A stretch of 64,000 bases of DNA from Galbibacter sp035306585 (lineage in GTDB: Bacteria > Bacteroidota > Bacteroidia > Flavobacteriales > Flavobacteriaceae): contig NZ_DATGNU010000010.1 of assembly GCF_035306585.1 (NCBI RefSeq), forward strand, positions 39,920-103,919. The letters run 5' to 3'. The position numbers and the translations under genes are program-made. Below, piece after piece: positions 8,595-15,320 of the stretch. The notes below the pieces were generated by a model, which was not told where the DNA came from, ran no database searches, and saw nothing but the letters and a program-made list of their open reading frames with translations. Every line of letters starts with the position of its first letter. The first letter of the stretch is position 1.

Positions 8595-9567
8595 ACACAT
8601 AAAATGGGGCATCCTTGCCCCAGGACGCATTGCTAGAAAATTTGCGAGTGATCTCGCTACTCTTAAAGATGCCGAACTATACGCTGTGGCCTCAAGAAAT
8701 ATGGAGAACGCGATAGCTTTTAAAAACACCTACAACGCCAAGGTTGCCTACGGAAATTACATGGATCTAATGAATGACCCTAAGGTCGATGCCATCTATA
8801 TTGCAACACCCCATGCATTTCATAAAATATACACCATTGATTGTCTTAGAAGAAAAAAGGCTGTACTTTGCGAGAAGCCTCTGGCCTTAAACAGTGCTGA
8901 TGTGGATCAAATGATCCAAGTAGCACAACAAGAGAACGTTCTTCTTATGGAAGCCTTGTGGACTTGCTTTTTACCGCACTTTAAAAACGTGCTTTCCTTT
9001 ATAGACTCTGGTGCCTATGGAACGGTACTTTCCATAGAAGCAGATTTTGGATTTTTACCTGAATTTAAAGCGGGCGGAAGACTATTCGACAAACAACTCG
9101 GTGGAGGAAGTTTATTGGATATTGGCATCTATCCCATCTTACTAGCTCTTAGCGTGCTAGGAGTCCCAGATCGTATCGAGGCCAACGCCCAATTCTTTGA
9201 AACAGGTGTGGACTCCGAATGTAAAATGAAGTTCCACTACCAACAAGGCAAATCAGCACAATTACGCTCTACCTTATTAGAGCAAACTCCTACACATGGT
9301 ATCATACAATGTGAAAAAGGAAAAATCGTTATTCACCCTTCCTTCCACAAGCCGAGCAAGGTAAGTTTTATCGATCACATGGGTAAAGAAACCTTAAAAG
9401 ACTTTGGGGTAGGCACTTTGGGGTATAATTTTGAAATTTCACACTTTAATGATCTACTCCGAAGAGGAAAAACCCAGAGCCCCATTGCATCATTTAAATT
9501 TAGTAAGGACCTGATGCAAACCATAGATAAGGTCAAAGAAATCATAGGTCTGAGTTACTTTGAATAA
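8578..9567 (+). CDS. Gfo/Idh/MocA family NAD(P)-dependent oxidoreductase
   Basis: A cytoplasmic dehydrogenase of 329 residues. The N-terminal Rossmann fold has GILAPGRIARKF at about 11-22. CEKPLALN around residue 100 holds the EKP motif, whose Lys is catalytic in this family. GGSLLDIGIYP near 178-188 contains the Asp and Ile/Tyr positions of the C-terminal substrate-binding domain. It resembles the dihydrodiol-dehydrogenase-like branch, which acts on sugars and cyclic diols. The start codon lies inside the symporter gene, indicating translational coupling and the same operon. Probably oxidises or reduces the imported sugar derivative; the substrate is not known. Confidence 0.88.
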   Translation: MSSKSKHIKWGILAPGRIARKFASDLATLKDAELYAVASRNMENAIAFKNTYNAKVAYGNYMDLMNDPKVDAIYIATPHAFHKIYTIDCLRRKKAVLCEKPLALNSADVDQMIQVAQQENVLLMEALWTCFLPHFKNVLSFIDSGAYGTVLSIEADFGFLPEFKAGGRLFDKQLGGGSLLDIGIYPILLALSVLGVPDRIEANAQFFETGVDSECKMKFHYQQGKSAQLRSTLLEQTPTHGIIQCEKGKIVIHPSFHKPSKVSFIDHMGKETLKDFGVGTLGYNFEISHFNDLLRRGKTQSPIASFKFSKDLMQTIDKVKEIIGLSYFE

Positions 9568-9588
9568 TCCAAATAAACAGTATATTTG
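9560..9588 (+). promoter_or_regulatory. Consensus promoter of the first FPFHGF gene
   Basis: TTG at 9560-9562, an 18-base spacer and TATATTTG at 9581-9588 match the Bacteroidota promoter consensus at both boxes. It overlaps the stop of the oxidoreductase gene, so the following small gene is its own transcription unit. The G of the -7 box is only five bases before the ATG at 9593. Confidence 0.65.
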
Positions 9589-9592
9589 CGCC

Positions 9593-9967
9593 ATGCTTTT
9601 AAGAAAAGGAAATAGCGTATTGGCATCAATACTTCTTATATGGATGCTTTTATACTTATCTGATCATGTTCCATCTACCTATCAGCTAAAGACTAGCGCT
9701 ACTCTCAGTCAAACCATTCAAGAAAGCAATTTAAATTCTCGAATTAAAATCCAATTTCAATTCCAGGCGCTTACCAATATTTATCAGAAATTTGATATTA
9801 AAACGGAAACGCATAACCTTATAAGGCCATTTCAAGGGATTATAAGATTTACCACCCCACACTATAAGACGGTACTGCTCACCCAAAACAAGGAATTCGA
9901 ATTAAGTAGTTTATGGGCGAGAAATAAAAACATTCTACATTTATTTCCCTTTCACGGCTTCTCTTAA
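9593..9967 (+). CDS. Small membrane-targeted protein ending in LFPFHGFS
   Basis: Function not recognised. From the ATG at 9593 the product has 124 residues: a basic start (MLLRKG), one hydrophobic segment (VLASILLIWMLLYL) that could be a signal peptide or anchor, a polar region rich in Thr, Gln and Asn, and the C-terminal sequence HLFPFHGFS followed directly by the stop. The neighbouring gene at 10147-10509 ends in LLFPFHGFT although the rest does not align by eye. An earlier in-frame ATG at 9560 would overlap the upstream gene and lie upstream of the expected transcription start. The consensus promoter ends five bases before the chosen ATG, so translation may be leaderless, or start at the TTG at 9620 behind AAAAGGAAA. 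Confidence 0.7.
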   Translation: MLLRKGNSVLASILLIWMLLYLSDHVPSTYQLKTSATLSQTIQESNLNSRIKIQFQFQALTNIYQKFDIKTETHNLIRPFQGIIRFTTPHYKTVLLTQNKEFELSSLWARNKNILHLFPFHGFS

Positions 9968-10080
9968 GTCAGTAGGTTAGTTTGCTTAGACAAATCGACA
10001 GACATCACGTTGCGCTTTACGCCAACTATGGCATGCAGGCGATACTACATTATTTTATTACCATCTAGGCAACCCATGGG

Positions 10081-10108
10081 GCAAAGTAGTCCCTTGGACT
10101 TTGCAATT
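10081..10108 (+). terminator. Hairpin between the two FPFHGF genes, possible terminator
   Basis: GCAAAGT (10081-10087) and ACTTTGC (10098-10104) pair perfectly around a 10-base loop, followed by AATTTT. The short T tract makes it a weak terminator; it may instead be a leader hairpin of the next gene. Confidence 0.4.
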
Positions 10109-10146
10109 TTAAAACAATACCACAAAGTATATAGGAGCAGACCATC

Positions 10147-10509
10147 ATGTATTGGCTTAAAAGTATACATCTTAATTTGATTAGTTTATCAGTACTCCTT
10201 GCTGTACAGTACTGCTGTACCAAGAGCGCTAATCCTATGGAAGGTTTCAAGAATTGGGATCCAGTTTCTTCTGTAGTAATCACTTCATCAAATCCCACAC
10301 AACAACATGGAATAGAACCATTAACGCAACATTACAACTCTTGCCATCAGCTTGACAACAATCCCAACTCACCCTTTAAGTTAGTTATTAACGCTGATAT
10401 CAAGCAAAATAACCGAGCAAGCAACAAGGTGAAGAAGATGAATTTTAATGGTCATCAAGGCACTAGAGGGATCATCGAATTACTTTTTCCTTTTCATGGT
10501 TTCACCTAA
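10147..10509 (+). CDS. Small exported or lipoprotein-like protein ending in LFPFHGFT
   Basis: Function not recognised. The product has 120 residues. The N-terminus (MYWLKSIHLNLISLSVLLAVQYCC) is a hydrophobic signal-like segment with two Cys, so it could be lipid-modified, though the lipobox VQYC is not ideal. The middle is polar, rich in Asn and Ser, with basic residues (NKVKKMNFNGHQGTRG) just before the end IIELLFPFHGFT. The last eight residues match those of the protein at 9593-9967 with only a Ser/Thr change, using different synonymous codons. AGGAG at 10133-10137 is a good ribosome binding site ten bases before the ATG. Confidence 0.65.
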   Translation: MYWLKSIHLNLISLSVLLAVQYCCTKSANPMEGFKNWDPVSSVVITSSNPTQQHGIEPLTQHYNSCHQLDNNPNSPFKLVINADIKQNNRASNKVKKMNFNGHQGTRGIIELLFPFHGFT

Positions 10510-10571
10510 TATAACTGATTCCACACAAGAATAATTAAAGCAAATTAAAAAATCAATTATATACGAAAATC

Positions 10572-11051
10572 ATGAATTCAAATGCCACTTTAATTGGAAT
10601 CTTATTACTACTGGTTTTTATCGTTCCAATTTTCTATGCCATCATAAAATCGAATGCTAAAAAACGAAAAAGTGAAGGTATAACCCAGAAGTTAATTAAT
10701 CAACATCAACTTAGTCCCACTTACTCTTTCAACGATCTTGGAGAGCAGCAATTTATCCTGGATGCGAAGGCTAAGAAATTATTGCATTTTAAAATTGAAA
10801 AATCAAATGAACCAGCAGGAACGCTTTGGTCAATCGATGAGATAAAGGCTATAAATCCTCATTACAGCTATTATACCTCCCCATCGAATCAACGTATTAT
10901 CGATAAGATAAACCTCGATGTCGTAGAGAAAAATGGCGATAAAAAGACCATTCAAATATATGATGAGACCACAGGCAATATAAATGAAGTGGATCATTAT
11001 AAAGCCGCTTTAGAAAATTTAGTCAGCAAAGTCAATTCTTTGCGACACTAG
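10572..11051 (+). CDS. Membrane-anchored protein of unknown function
   Basis: Function not recognised. A 159-residue protein with one N-terminal transmembrane helix (about 6-27, LIGILLLLVFIVPIFYAII), then a Lys-rich stop-transfer segment (KSNAKKRK) and a soluble domain of about 125 residues in the cytoplasm, judged by the positive-inside rule. The soluble part has alternating strands (EQQFILDAKAKKLLHFKIEK, TLWSIDEIKAINPHY) and a C-terminal helix. It lies 62 bases behind the second FPFHGF gene and may be cotranscribed with it. Confidence 0.75.
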   Translation: MNSNATLIGILLLLVFIVPIFYAIIKSNAKKRKSEGITQKLINQHQLSPTYSFNDLGEQQFILDAKAKKLLHFKIEKSNEPAGTLWSIDEIKAINPHYSYYTSPSNQRIIDKINLDVVEKNGDKKTIQIYDETTGNINEVDHYKAALENLVSKVNSLRH

Positions 11052-11073
11052 AGAAATGTTTTGTTCATGGTTG

Positions 11074-11124
11074 AAAAGCATCCTGATGAAAGATCGTTGT
11101 ATTTCTTTGATCAAGGGTGCTTTT
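11074..11124. terminator. Possible bidirectional terminator between convergent genes
   Basis: AAAAGCA (11074-11080) and TGCTTTT (11118-11124) bracket an imperfect stem with further complementary pairs inside. It lies between the stop codons of the converging unknown gene and the DoxX gene. The loop is long and the call is tentative. Confidence 0.35.
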
Positions 11125-11125
11125 C

Positions 11126-11512
11126 TTATCCCATAAATAATGGTTTAAACTTAGCTTTCTCACTTATAAATATCCATATTAATATGGCTAGCAAAACAAG
11201 TACAAGGGGTAACCCAGAGGGTGCGACCAAGGCGTTGGTAAGTATAATACCTATAAAAACTGGAAGAATGATAAGTGCTCCAAGGGCCCGTGTCTTAGGA
11301 AAGATAATTAATAATCCTCCCAGAATTTCTGCACCCCCCACCAGTGGAGTAAGCCAAACGATCTCGGCCATAGCCGTCATGTCCTTAACCAGTTCAGCGG
11401 GCAAATCCTCAGGAGTTGGCATATAATTATAAAACTTGCTTAATCCTGCATTGACAAACATGAGTCCAAACAAGGCGGACACTACCATGAGTACTTTTTT
11501 AATCATAGACAC
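11126..11512 (-). CDS. DoxX family membrane protein
   Basis: A 128-residue inner-membrane protein with four predicted hydrophobic helices. It shows the DoxX/DoxD-like pattern: the N-terminal helix with ALFGLMFVNAGLSKF, then WLTPLVGGAEILGGLLIIFPKTRALGALIILPVFIGIILTNAL with the conserved Glu and Gly residues between the second and third helices. DoxX-like proteins are linked in some organisms to quinone or thiosulfate redox chemistry, but many have no known role. It stands alone, transcribed away from the fucose locus. Confidence 0.85.
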   Translation of the reverse strand: MSMIKKVLMVVSALFGLMFVNAGLSKFYNYMPTPEDLPAELVKDMTAMAEIVWLTPLVGGAEILGGLLIIFPKTRALGALIILPVFIGIILTNALVAPSGLPLVLVLLAILIWIFISEKAKFKPLFMG

Positions 11513-11706
11513 CTATATTTTAAAATAGACAATCAAATTCTTTCAAAGCAAGAGCACATATCTAACAGATAATACACTAGCCAATGCCCAGAAAAAACAT
11601 CTAAATTTACTTTTTTCTTGTCACGCCCACAGGGGTATAAAACGACAAACTAAAGTGCCAAATCCGTCATCTTTTAAAAAAAATGATTTTTGAAGTACAA
11701 TGGTCA

Positions 11707-12864
11707 TTATTCTTTGAGATGATTTTTAAGATCAGTTGTTGTAGCGCAACCACATTGTTCCATGACTTGTTGAAGTTGTACCTTTAAGAGTGATATTGTA
11801 TGATCTCCACCCTTTTCACCTAGCGCGGCTACTCCATACATAAAACTACGTCCCAGAAATGTAAATTCTGCTCCACTAGCCAAGCACCTGGCAATATCTG
11901 GCCCCTCTCGCAGTCCGCTATCCATCATCACTTTAATTTGATCACCATATTGTTGAACAATACGCTTCATGGGCATCAATGTAGACTCCCCGGCGTCTAA
12001 TTGCCTTCCACCATGGTTGGATACAATAAGACCATCCAACCCTAAAGAAATAGCACCCTCAGCATCTCTTTCATTGGCTACCCCTTTTAACACCAGCTTT
12101 CCTTTCCATTTATCGCGTATGGGTTTAATACGCTCTTGTGTCAATCGCCCTGAGAAGGTATCATCCATAAATTTACCTAGTTGCGCCAAATCTAAATTCT
12201 TAGGCATATAAGGTCTTAAAGTTTCAAAATTGGGTTGGCCATACTTTAAGGTCCTTAACGCCCACTCGGGTCGCTTGAGAATTTGAATTATATTATTTAA
12301 AGACATCTTCGGGGGCATAGCTAAGCCATTTCGGATATCTCGAGGACGAAATCCGAAAGTAGGAACATCACAAAGTATCACCAGCACACGATAACCAGCT
12401 GCCCAAGCACGATCCAAAATATCCAGGCGTACTTGCTCATCTGCTGGGTAATACAACTGAAACCACGCCTTTCCTTGCGTTATTTCTCCAATTTTTTCAA
12501 TGCTACTAGTAGTTACCGTACTAAGTATAAAAGGAATGTTATGTTCAAAAGCCGACTGCGCAAGAATCTCGGGTGCGTTAGGCCACATCAATCCTTGTAA
12601 ACCTACCGGAGCAACACCAAATGGAGCATCGTAGATATGCCCAAACAGTTCGGTTTTCATATCGGAACCCAGGTGTTGATCTAAATAAGATGGTATCAAC
12701 TCAACATCCCTAATTTCCTTGGTGTTCTTAATTAAATTAACATCATTATTACACCCACCATCCAAATATTCAAAAGCAAATTTTGGAATTTTTTTTATCG
12801 CGCGATCCCTAAGGTCATCGACACTTGGATAACGCCCATCGAATTTAATTTCTTTCATTTCCAT
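11707..12864 (-). CDS. lldD: FMN-dependent alpha-hydroxy-acid oxidising enzyme (probable L-lactate dehydrogenase)
   Basis: A flavoprotein of 385 residues in the glycolate oxidase/lactate dehydrogenase family, which oxidises L-2-hydroxy acids to 2-keto acids. The N-terminus PKFAFEYLDGGCNND is the typical YxxGG entry. VSNHGGRQLD contains the catalytic His and substrate-binding Arg, KLVLKGV the FMN-contacting Lys, and DSGLREGPDIARCLASGA the phosphate-binding part of the barrel. It is the last gene of the fucose operon, seven bases behind the mutarotase. The upstream pathway yields pyruvate and L-lactate, so lactate is the most likely substrate and this enzyme would finish the route at pyruvate. 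The substrate is inferred from context. Confidence 0.88.
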   Translation of the reverse strand: MEMKEIKFDGRYPSVDDLRDRAIKKIPKFAFEYLDGGCNNDVNLIKNTKEIRDVELIPSYLDQHLGSDMKTELFGHIYDAPFGVAPVGLQGLMWPNAPEILAQSAFEHNIPFILSTVTTSSIEKIGEITQGKAWFQLYYPADEQVRLDILDRAWAAGYRVLVILCDVPTFGFRPRDIRNGLAMPPKMSLNNIIQILKRPEWALRTLKYGQPNFETLRPYMPKNLDLAQLGKFMDDTFSGRLTQERIKPIRDKWKGKLVLKGVANERDAEGAISLGLDGLIVSNHGGRQLDAGESTLMPMKRIVQQYGDQIKVMMDSGLREGPDIARCLASGAEFTFLGRSFMYGVAALGEKGGDHTISLLKVQLQQVMEQCGCATTTDLKNHLKE

Positions 12865-12871
12865 TGTACGC

Positions 12872-13204
12872 CTAGGGCAATTGAAATATTGTATTCATCA
12901 GAAGCCATTTCTCCCCTTTATGAGCAAAAGGTAATGCCTGCTGATATTCCCACATAAGTTCTTCCCATCGTTGAACCTCAGGATGGGTCGGATCACCAAT
13001 CGGGTCCGTTTCAATTGAAAAATCATCATCCACTTTGACAATCATAAATAATCTATTAGCTAACTGGTAAATCCTCATATCTCTGACCCCTGATTCCTTT
13101 ATTTTTTCAATAACAATCGGCCAAACATTTTTATGATGAACAATGTAAGAAACGATCTTCTCCGGATCATTTTGTAGGTCTAAAGCAAATGCATATTCTT
13201 TCAT
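12872..13204 (-). CDS. RhaM-family sugar mutarotase (probably acting on L-fucose)
   Basis: A 110-residue protein of the L-rhamnose mutarotase (RhaM, formerly DUF718) family, which interconverts alpha and beta anomers of 6-deoxy-sugars. Family features are the start YAFALDLQNDPEKI with the conserved Asp, HHKNVWPIVIEKIKESGVRDMRIYQLANRLFMIVKVD in the middle and the MWEYQQALPFA...KWLLMNTIFQL end. In E. coli fucose catabolism FucU has this role; here the RhaM fold appears to serve it. It sits between the permease and the lactate-oxidising enzyme in the same operon. Confidence 0.85.
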   Translation of the reverse strand: MKEYAFALDLQNDPEKIVSYIVHHKNVWPIVIEKIKESGVRDMRIYQLANRLFMIVKVDDDFSIETDPIGDPTHPEVQRWEELMWEYQQALPFAHKGEKWLLMNTIFQLP

Positions 13205-13216
13205 TTTTTAGCGATT

Positions 13217-14524
13217 TTATATGTTTTGATAATTTTTCTGTACCCATAAACCATAATATAAGATGAAGACAAAACAAATTAAGGGAAGCACAAAAGAGAA
13301 ATTGACCTCTGAGACCCCTAAAATAGTCATATCATTCACTGCCACACCACCAAGATCGATTACCATTCCCTGAAGTTTGGGCATTAAAGCCCCACCGACA
13401 ATAGCCATCACCAAGCCAGCTGCTCCAACTTTGGATTCTTCCTCCGATAGTCGATCCAATGCAATTCCATAAATGGTTGGGAACATGACGGACATGCAAA
13501 AAGAGACTAGTATTAGTGCATAGAGCCCTGGGACTCCTACTAAAAATATAGTTGCCAGAACACATATGACAGCAGAAATACCAAAATACATCAGCATTTT
13601 CGATGCTGTGATATATTTTAAAACCCATGTCCCAATAACCCTTCCCAGTAGGAACAACACAAAGGCACCGAATTGGTAATTGGCCGCTTCTTCACTAGAC
13701 ATTCCAAAGGCTTCCGCATATTGATAAATATAAGTCCAGCACATAATCTGTGCGCCTACATATAAGACTTGAGCAATCACACCATAGCTGTACCTTTTAT
13801 TTCTAAAGAGTGTTTTAAAGGTGCTCCCAAGACTTGGTATGCTACCCTGGTCTTTCACTTGTGGCATTTTACTAAGAAGAATTATAAAAAAAAACGCCAA
13901 GATAACCAGGCCTAGGATCACATAAGGATCCCTTATAACCACTAAATCCGTAGTTCGAATGAGCGCTTTTTTGGCCTCTTCCAAAACCGAAAAATCTGTA
14001 ATATCGTCAGAGCGGAGTTCTTCCAATACAAATTGCTGAGCAACCAATAGTCCCAGCAGCAATCCTACAGGATTAAAAGCTTGCGCTAAATTTAGTCGGC
14101 GTGTTGCTGTTAGCGGATGACCCATAGCTAAAATATAAGGATTAGCAGTGGTTTCCAAAAATGCTAATCCAAAGGTCAGTATATAAAGCCCCAAACAAAA
14201 AAACCAAAACTCTTCAGCAATCGCTGCAGGGTAGAAAAGTAACGCCCCAAAAGCATAGAGCACCAGCCCAATGAGCACCCCGGTTTTATAAGAGTATTTA
14301 CGTACAAATAAAGCGGCAGGTAGTGCCATACAAAAATAACCTCCATAAAAGGCCATCTGCACCCAGGCAGCCTCGGAGTTAGACAACTCCAACACTTTTT
14401 TAAAGGCTTGAACCATAGGATCAGTTACCGAATTGGCAAATCCCCAAAGTGCAAATAATGATGTGATTAAAATAAAAGGTTTTAAGTTCTTTTTGTCTAC
14501 AATTTTTATTTTTTCAGTTTCCAT
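13217..14524 (-). CDS. fucP: L-fucose:proton symporter (FucP-type MFS permease)
   Basis: A 435-residue major facilitator with about 12 membrane helices. The first helix has LFALWGFANSVTDP, matching the FucP subfamily where an Asn and Asp in helix 1 contact the sugar and proton. AFYGGYFCMALPAALFVRKYSYKTGVLIGL covers helix 2 to loop 2-3, and FLETTANPYI in helix 4 is another family mark. It brings free L-fucose through the inner membrane using the proton gradient. It starts directly behind the stop of the dehydrogenase gene (no spacer) and belongs to the fucose operon. Uptake of a related 6-deoxy sugar cannot be excluded. Confidence 0.9.
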   Translation of the reverse strand: METEKIKIVDKKNLKPFILITSLFALWGFANSVTDPMVQAFKKVLELSNSEAAWVQMAFYGGYFCMALPAALFVRKYSYKTGVLIGLVLYAFGALLFYPAAIAEEFWFFCLGLYILTFGLAFLETTANPYILAMGHPLTATRRLNLAQAFNPVGLLLGLLVAQQFVLEELRSDDITDFSVLEEAKKALIRTTDLVVIRDPYVILGLVILAFFFIILLSKMPQVKDQGSIPSLGSTFKTLFRNKRYSYGVIAQVLYVGAQIMCWTYIYQYAEAFGMSSEEAANYQFGAFVLFLLGRVIGTWVLKYITASKMLMYFGISAVICVLATIFLVGVPGLYALILVSFCMSVMFPTIYGIALDRLSEEESKVGAAGLVMAIVGGALMPKLQGMVIDLGGVAVNDMTILGVSEVNFSFVLPLICFVFILYYGLWVQKNYQNI

Positions 14525-15316
14525 TTAGTTGTTTGGTTTAATGGCGCGATCTAAGTGAGTGTATCCCCCATCCACATACAGCAATTGCCCAGTGGTATGA
14601 CTAGATTTCGAAGATAATAAAAAAGCGGTGGTATTTGCTATTTCTTCTGCCGTGGTCATTCGATTTTCTAGCGGAATGTTGTCGATGATTCCTCGGAGCT
14701 TCTGCTCAGGGTTTTCAAAGCCTTGAATCCACCTTTTGTATAAAGGAGTATAGCATTCGGCTACTATAATGGCATTTACCCTAATTTTATATGGCAATAG
14801 CTCAACCGCCCATTCACGCGTAAGGGCATTCCGACCACCGTTTGCAGCGGCATATCCTGAAGTTCCACCCTGTCCAGTACTGGCTGTTTTAGAGCTAATA
14901 TTAACAATGGAACCTTGATTTCTTTTAAGCTCATCAAGGCATAGGTGAGCCATCATATAATAATGCGTTAGATTCTTATTAATCGACTGAATAAACTTTT
15001 CGTAGCTTCCCCCGGCAAGGGAAACACCGTCATTCACCCCAGCATTATTCACCAGGCTGTCAATACGCTGGTGTTTTTTAATTACCGAGGACACCACACG
15101 CTTACAAGCCTTCGAATCAGTTAGTTCAGCAATTTCATAATCCACAGATCCACCCTGAGATTTTAAAGTATCGACCGCGGTACGCACATCCCGCTCAGTT
15201 CGACCGATAATGATCACTTTAGCACCTTCCTGGGCAAGAACCTGGCTAATACCAAATCCAATTCCCTTATCGCCCCCAGTTACTATAATTACCTTGTCCT
15301 TTAGTTCTAAATCCAT
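14525..15316 (-). CDS. SDR oxidoreductase, probable L-fucose dehydrogenase
   Basis: A short-chain dehydrogenase of 263 residues. TGGDKGIG at 13-20 is the NAD(P)-binding TGxxxGxG motif, NNAG at 90-93 stabilises the central sheet, and S141/S142 plus Y155 are placed as the catalytic Ser and Tyr. The normal YxxxK motif reads Y155-A-A-A-N159; the codon at 14840-14842 is AAC for Asn. The C-terminus (YVDGGYTHLD) is typical. By elimination it should carry out the first step of the route, L-fucose to L-fuconolactone, since the other SDR in the locus fits the 2-keto-3-deoxyfuconate step. The assignment of the two SDRs could be the reverse. Confidence 0.78.
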   Translation of the reverse strand: MDLELKDKVIIVTGGDKGIGFGISQVLAQEGAKVIIIGRTERDVRTAVDTLKSQGGSVDYEIAELTDSKACKRVVSSVIKKHQRIDSLVNNAGVNDGVSLAGGSYEKFIQSINKNLTHYYMMAHLCLDELKRNQGSIVNISSKTASTGQGGTSGYAAANGGRNALTREWAVELLPYKIRVNAIIVAECYTPLYKRWIQGFENPEQKLRGIIDNIPLENRMTTAEEIANTTAFLLSSKSSHTTGQLLYVDGGYTHLDRAIKPNN

Positions 15317-15320
15317 TGTT

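Noticed and set aside
3975..9993. Shared 11-mer TGCTTAGACAA at 3975-3985 and 9983-9993
   Set aside because: A single pair of 11-mers in 64 kb is expected by chance, and the flanks do not match.
11061..11426. Plus-strand open frame of 121 codons over the DoxX gene
   Set aside because: The DoxX frame on the minus strand has family motifs and membrane helices; this one does not.
11513..11706. Terminator of the fucose operon behind the lactate-oxidising enzyme
   Set aside because: The interval has A and T runs but no stem worth calling; termination may be Rho-dependent or further downstream.
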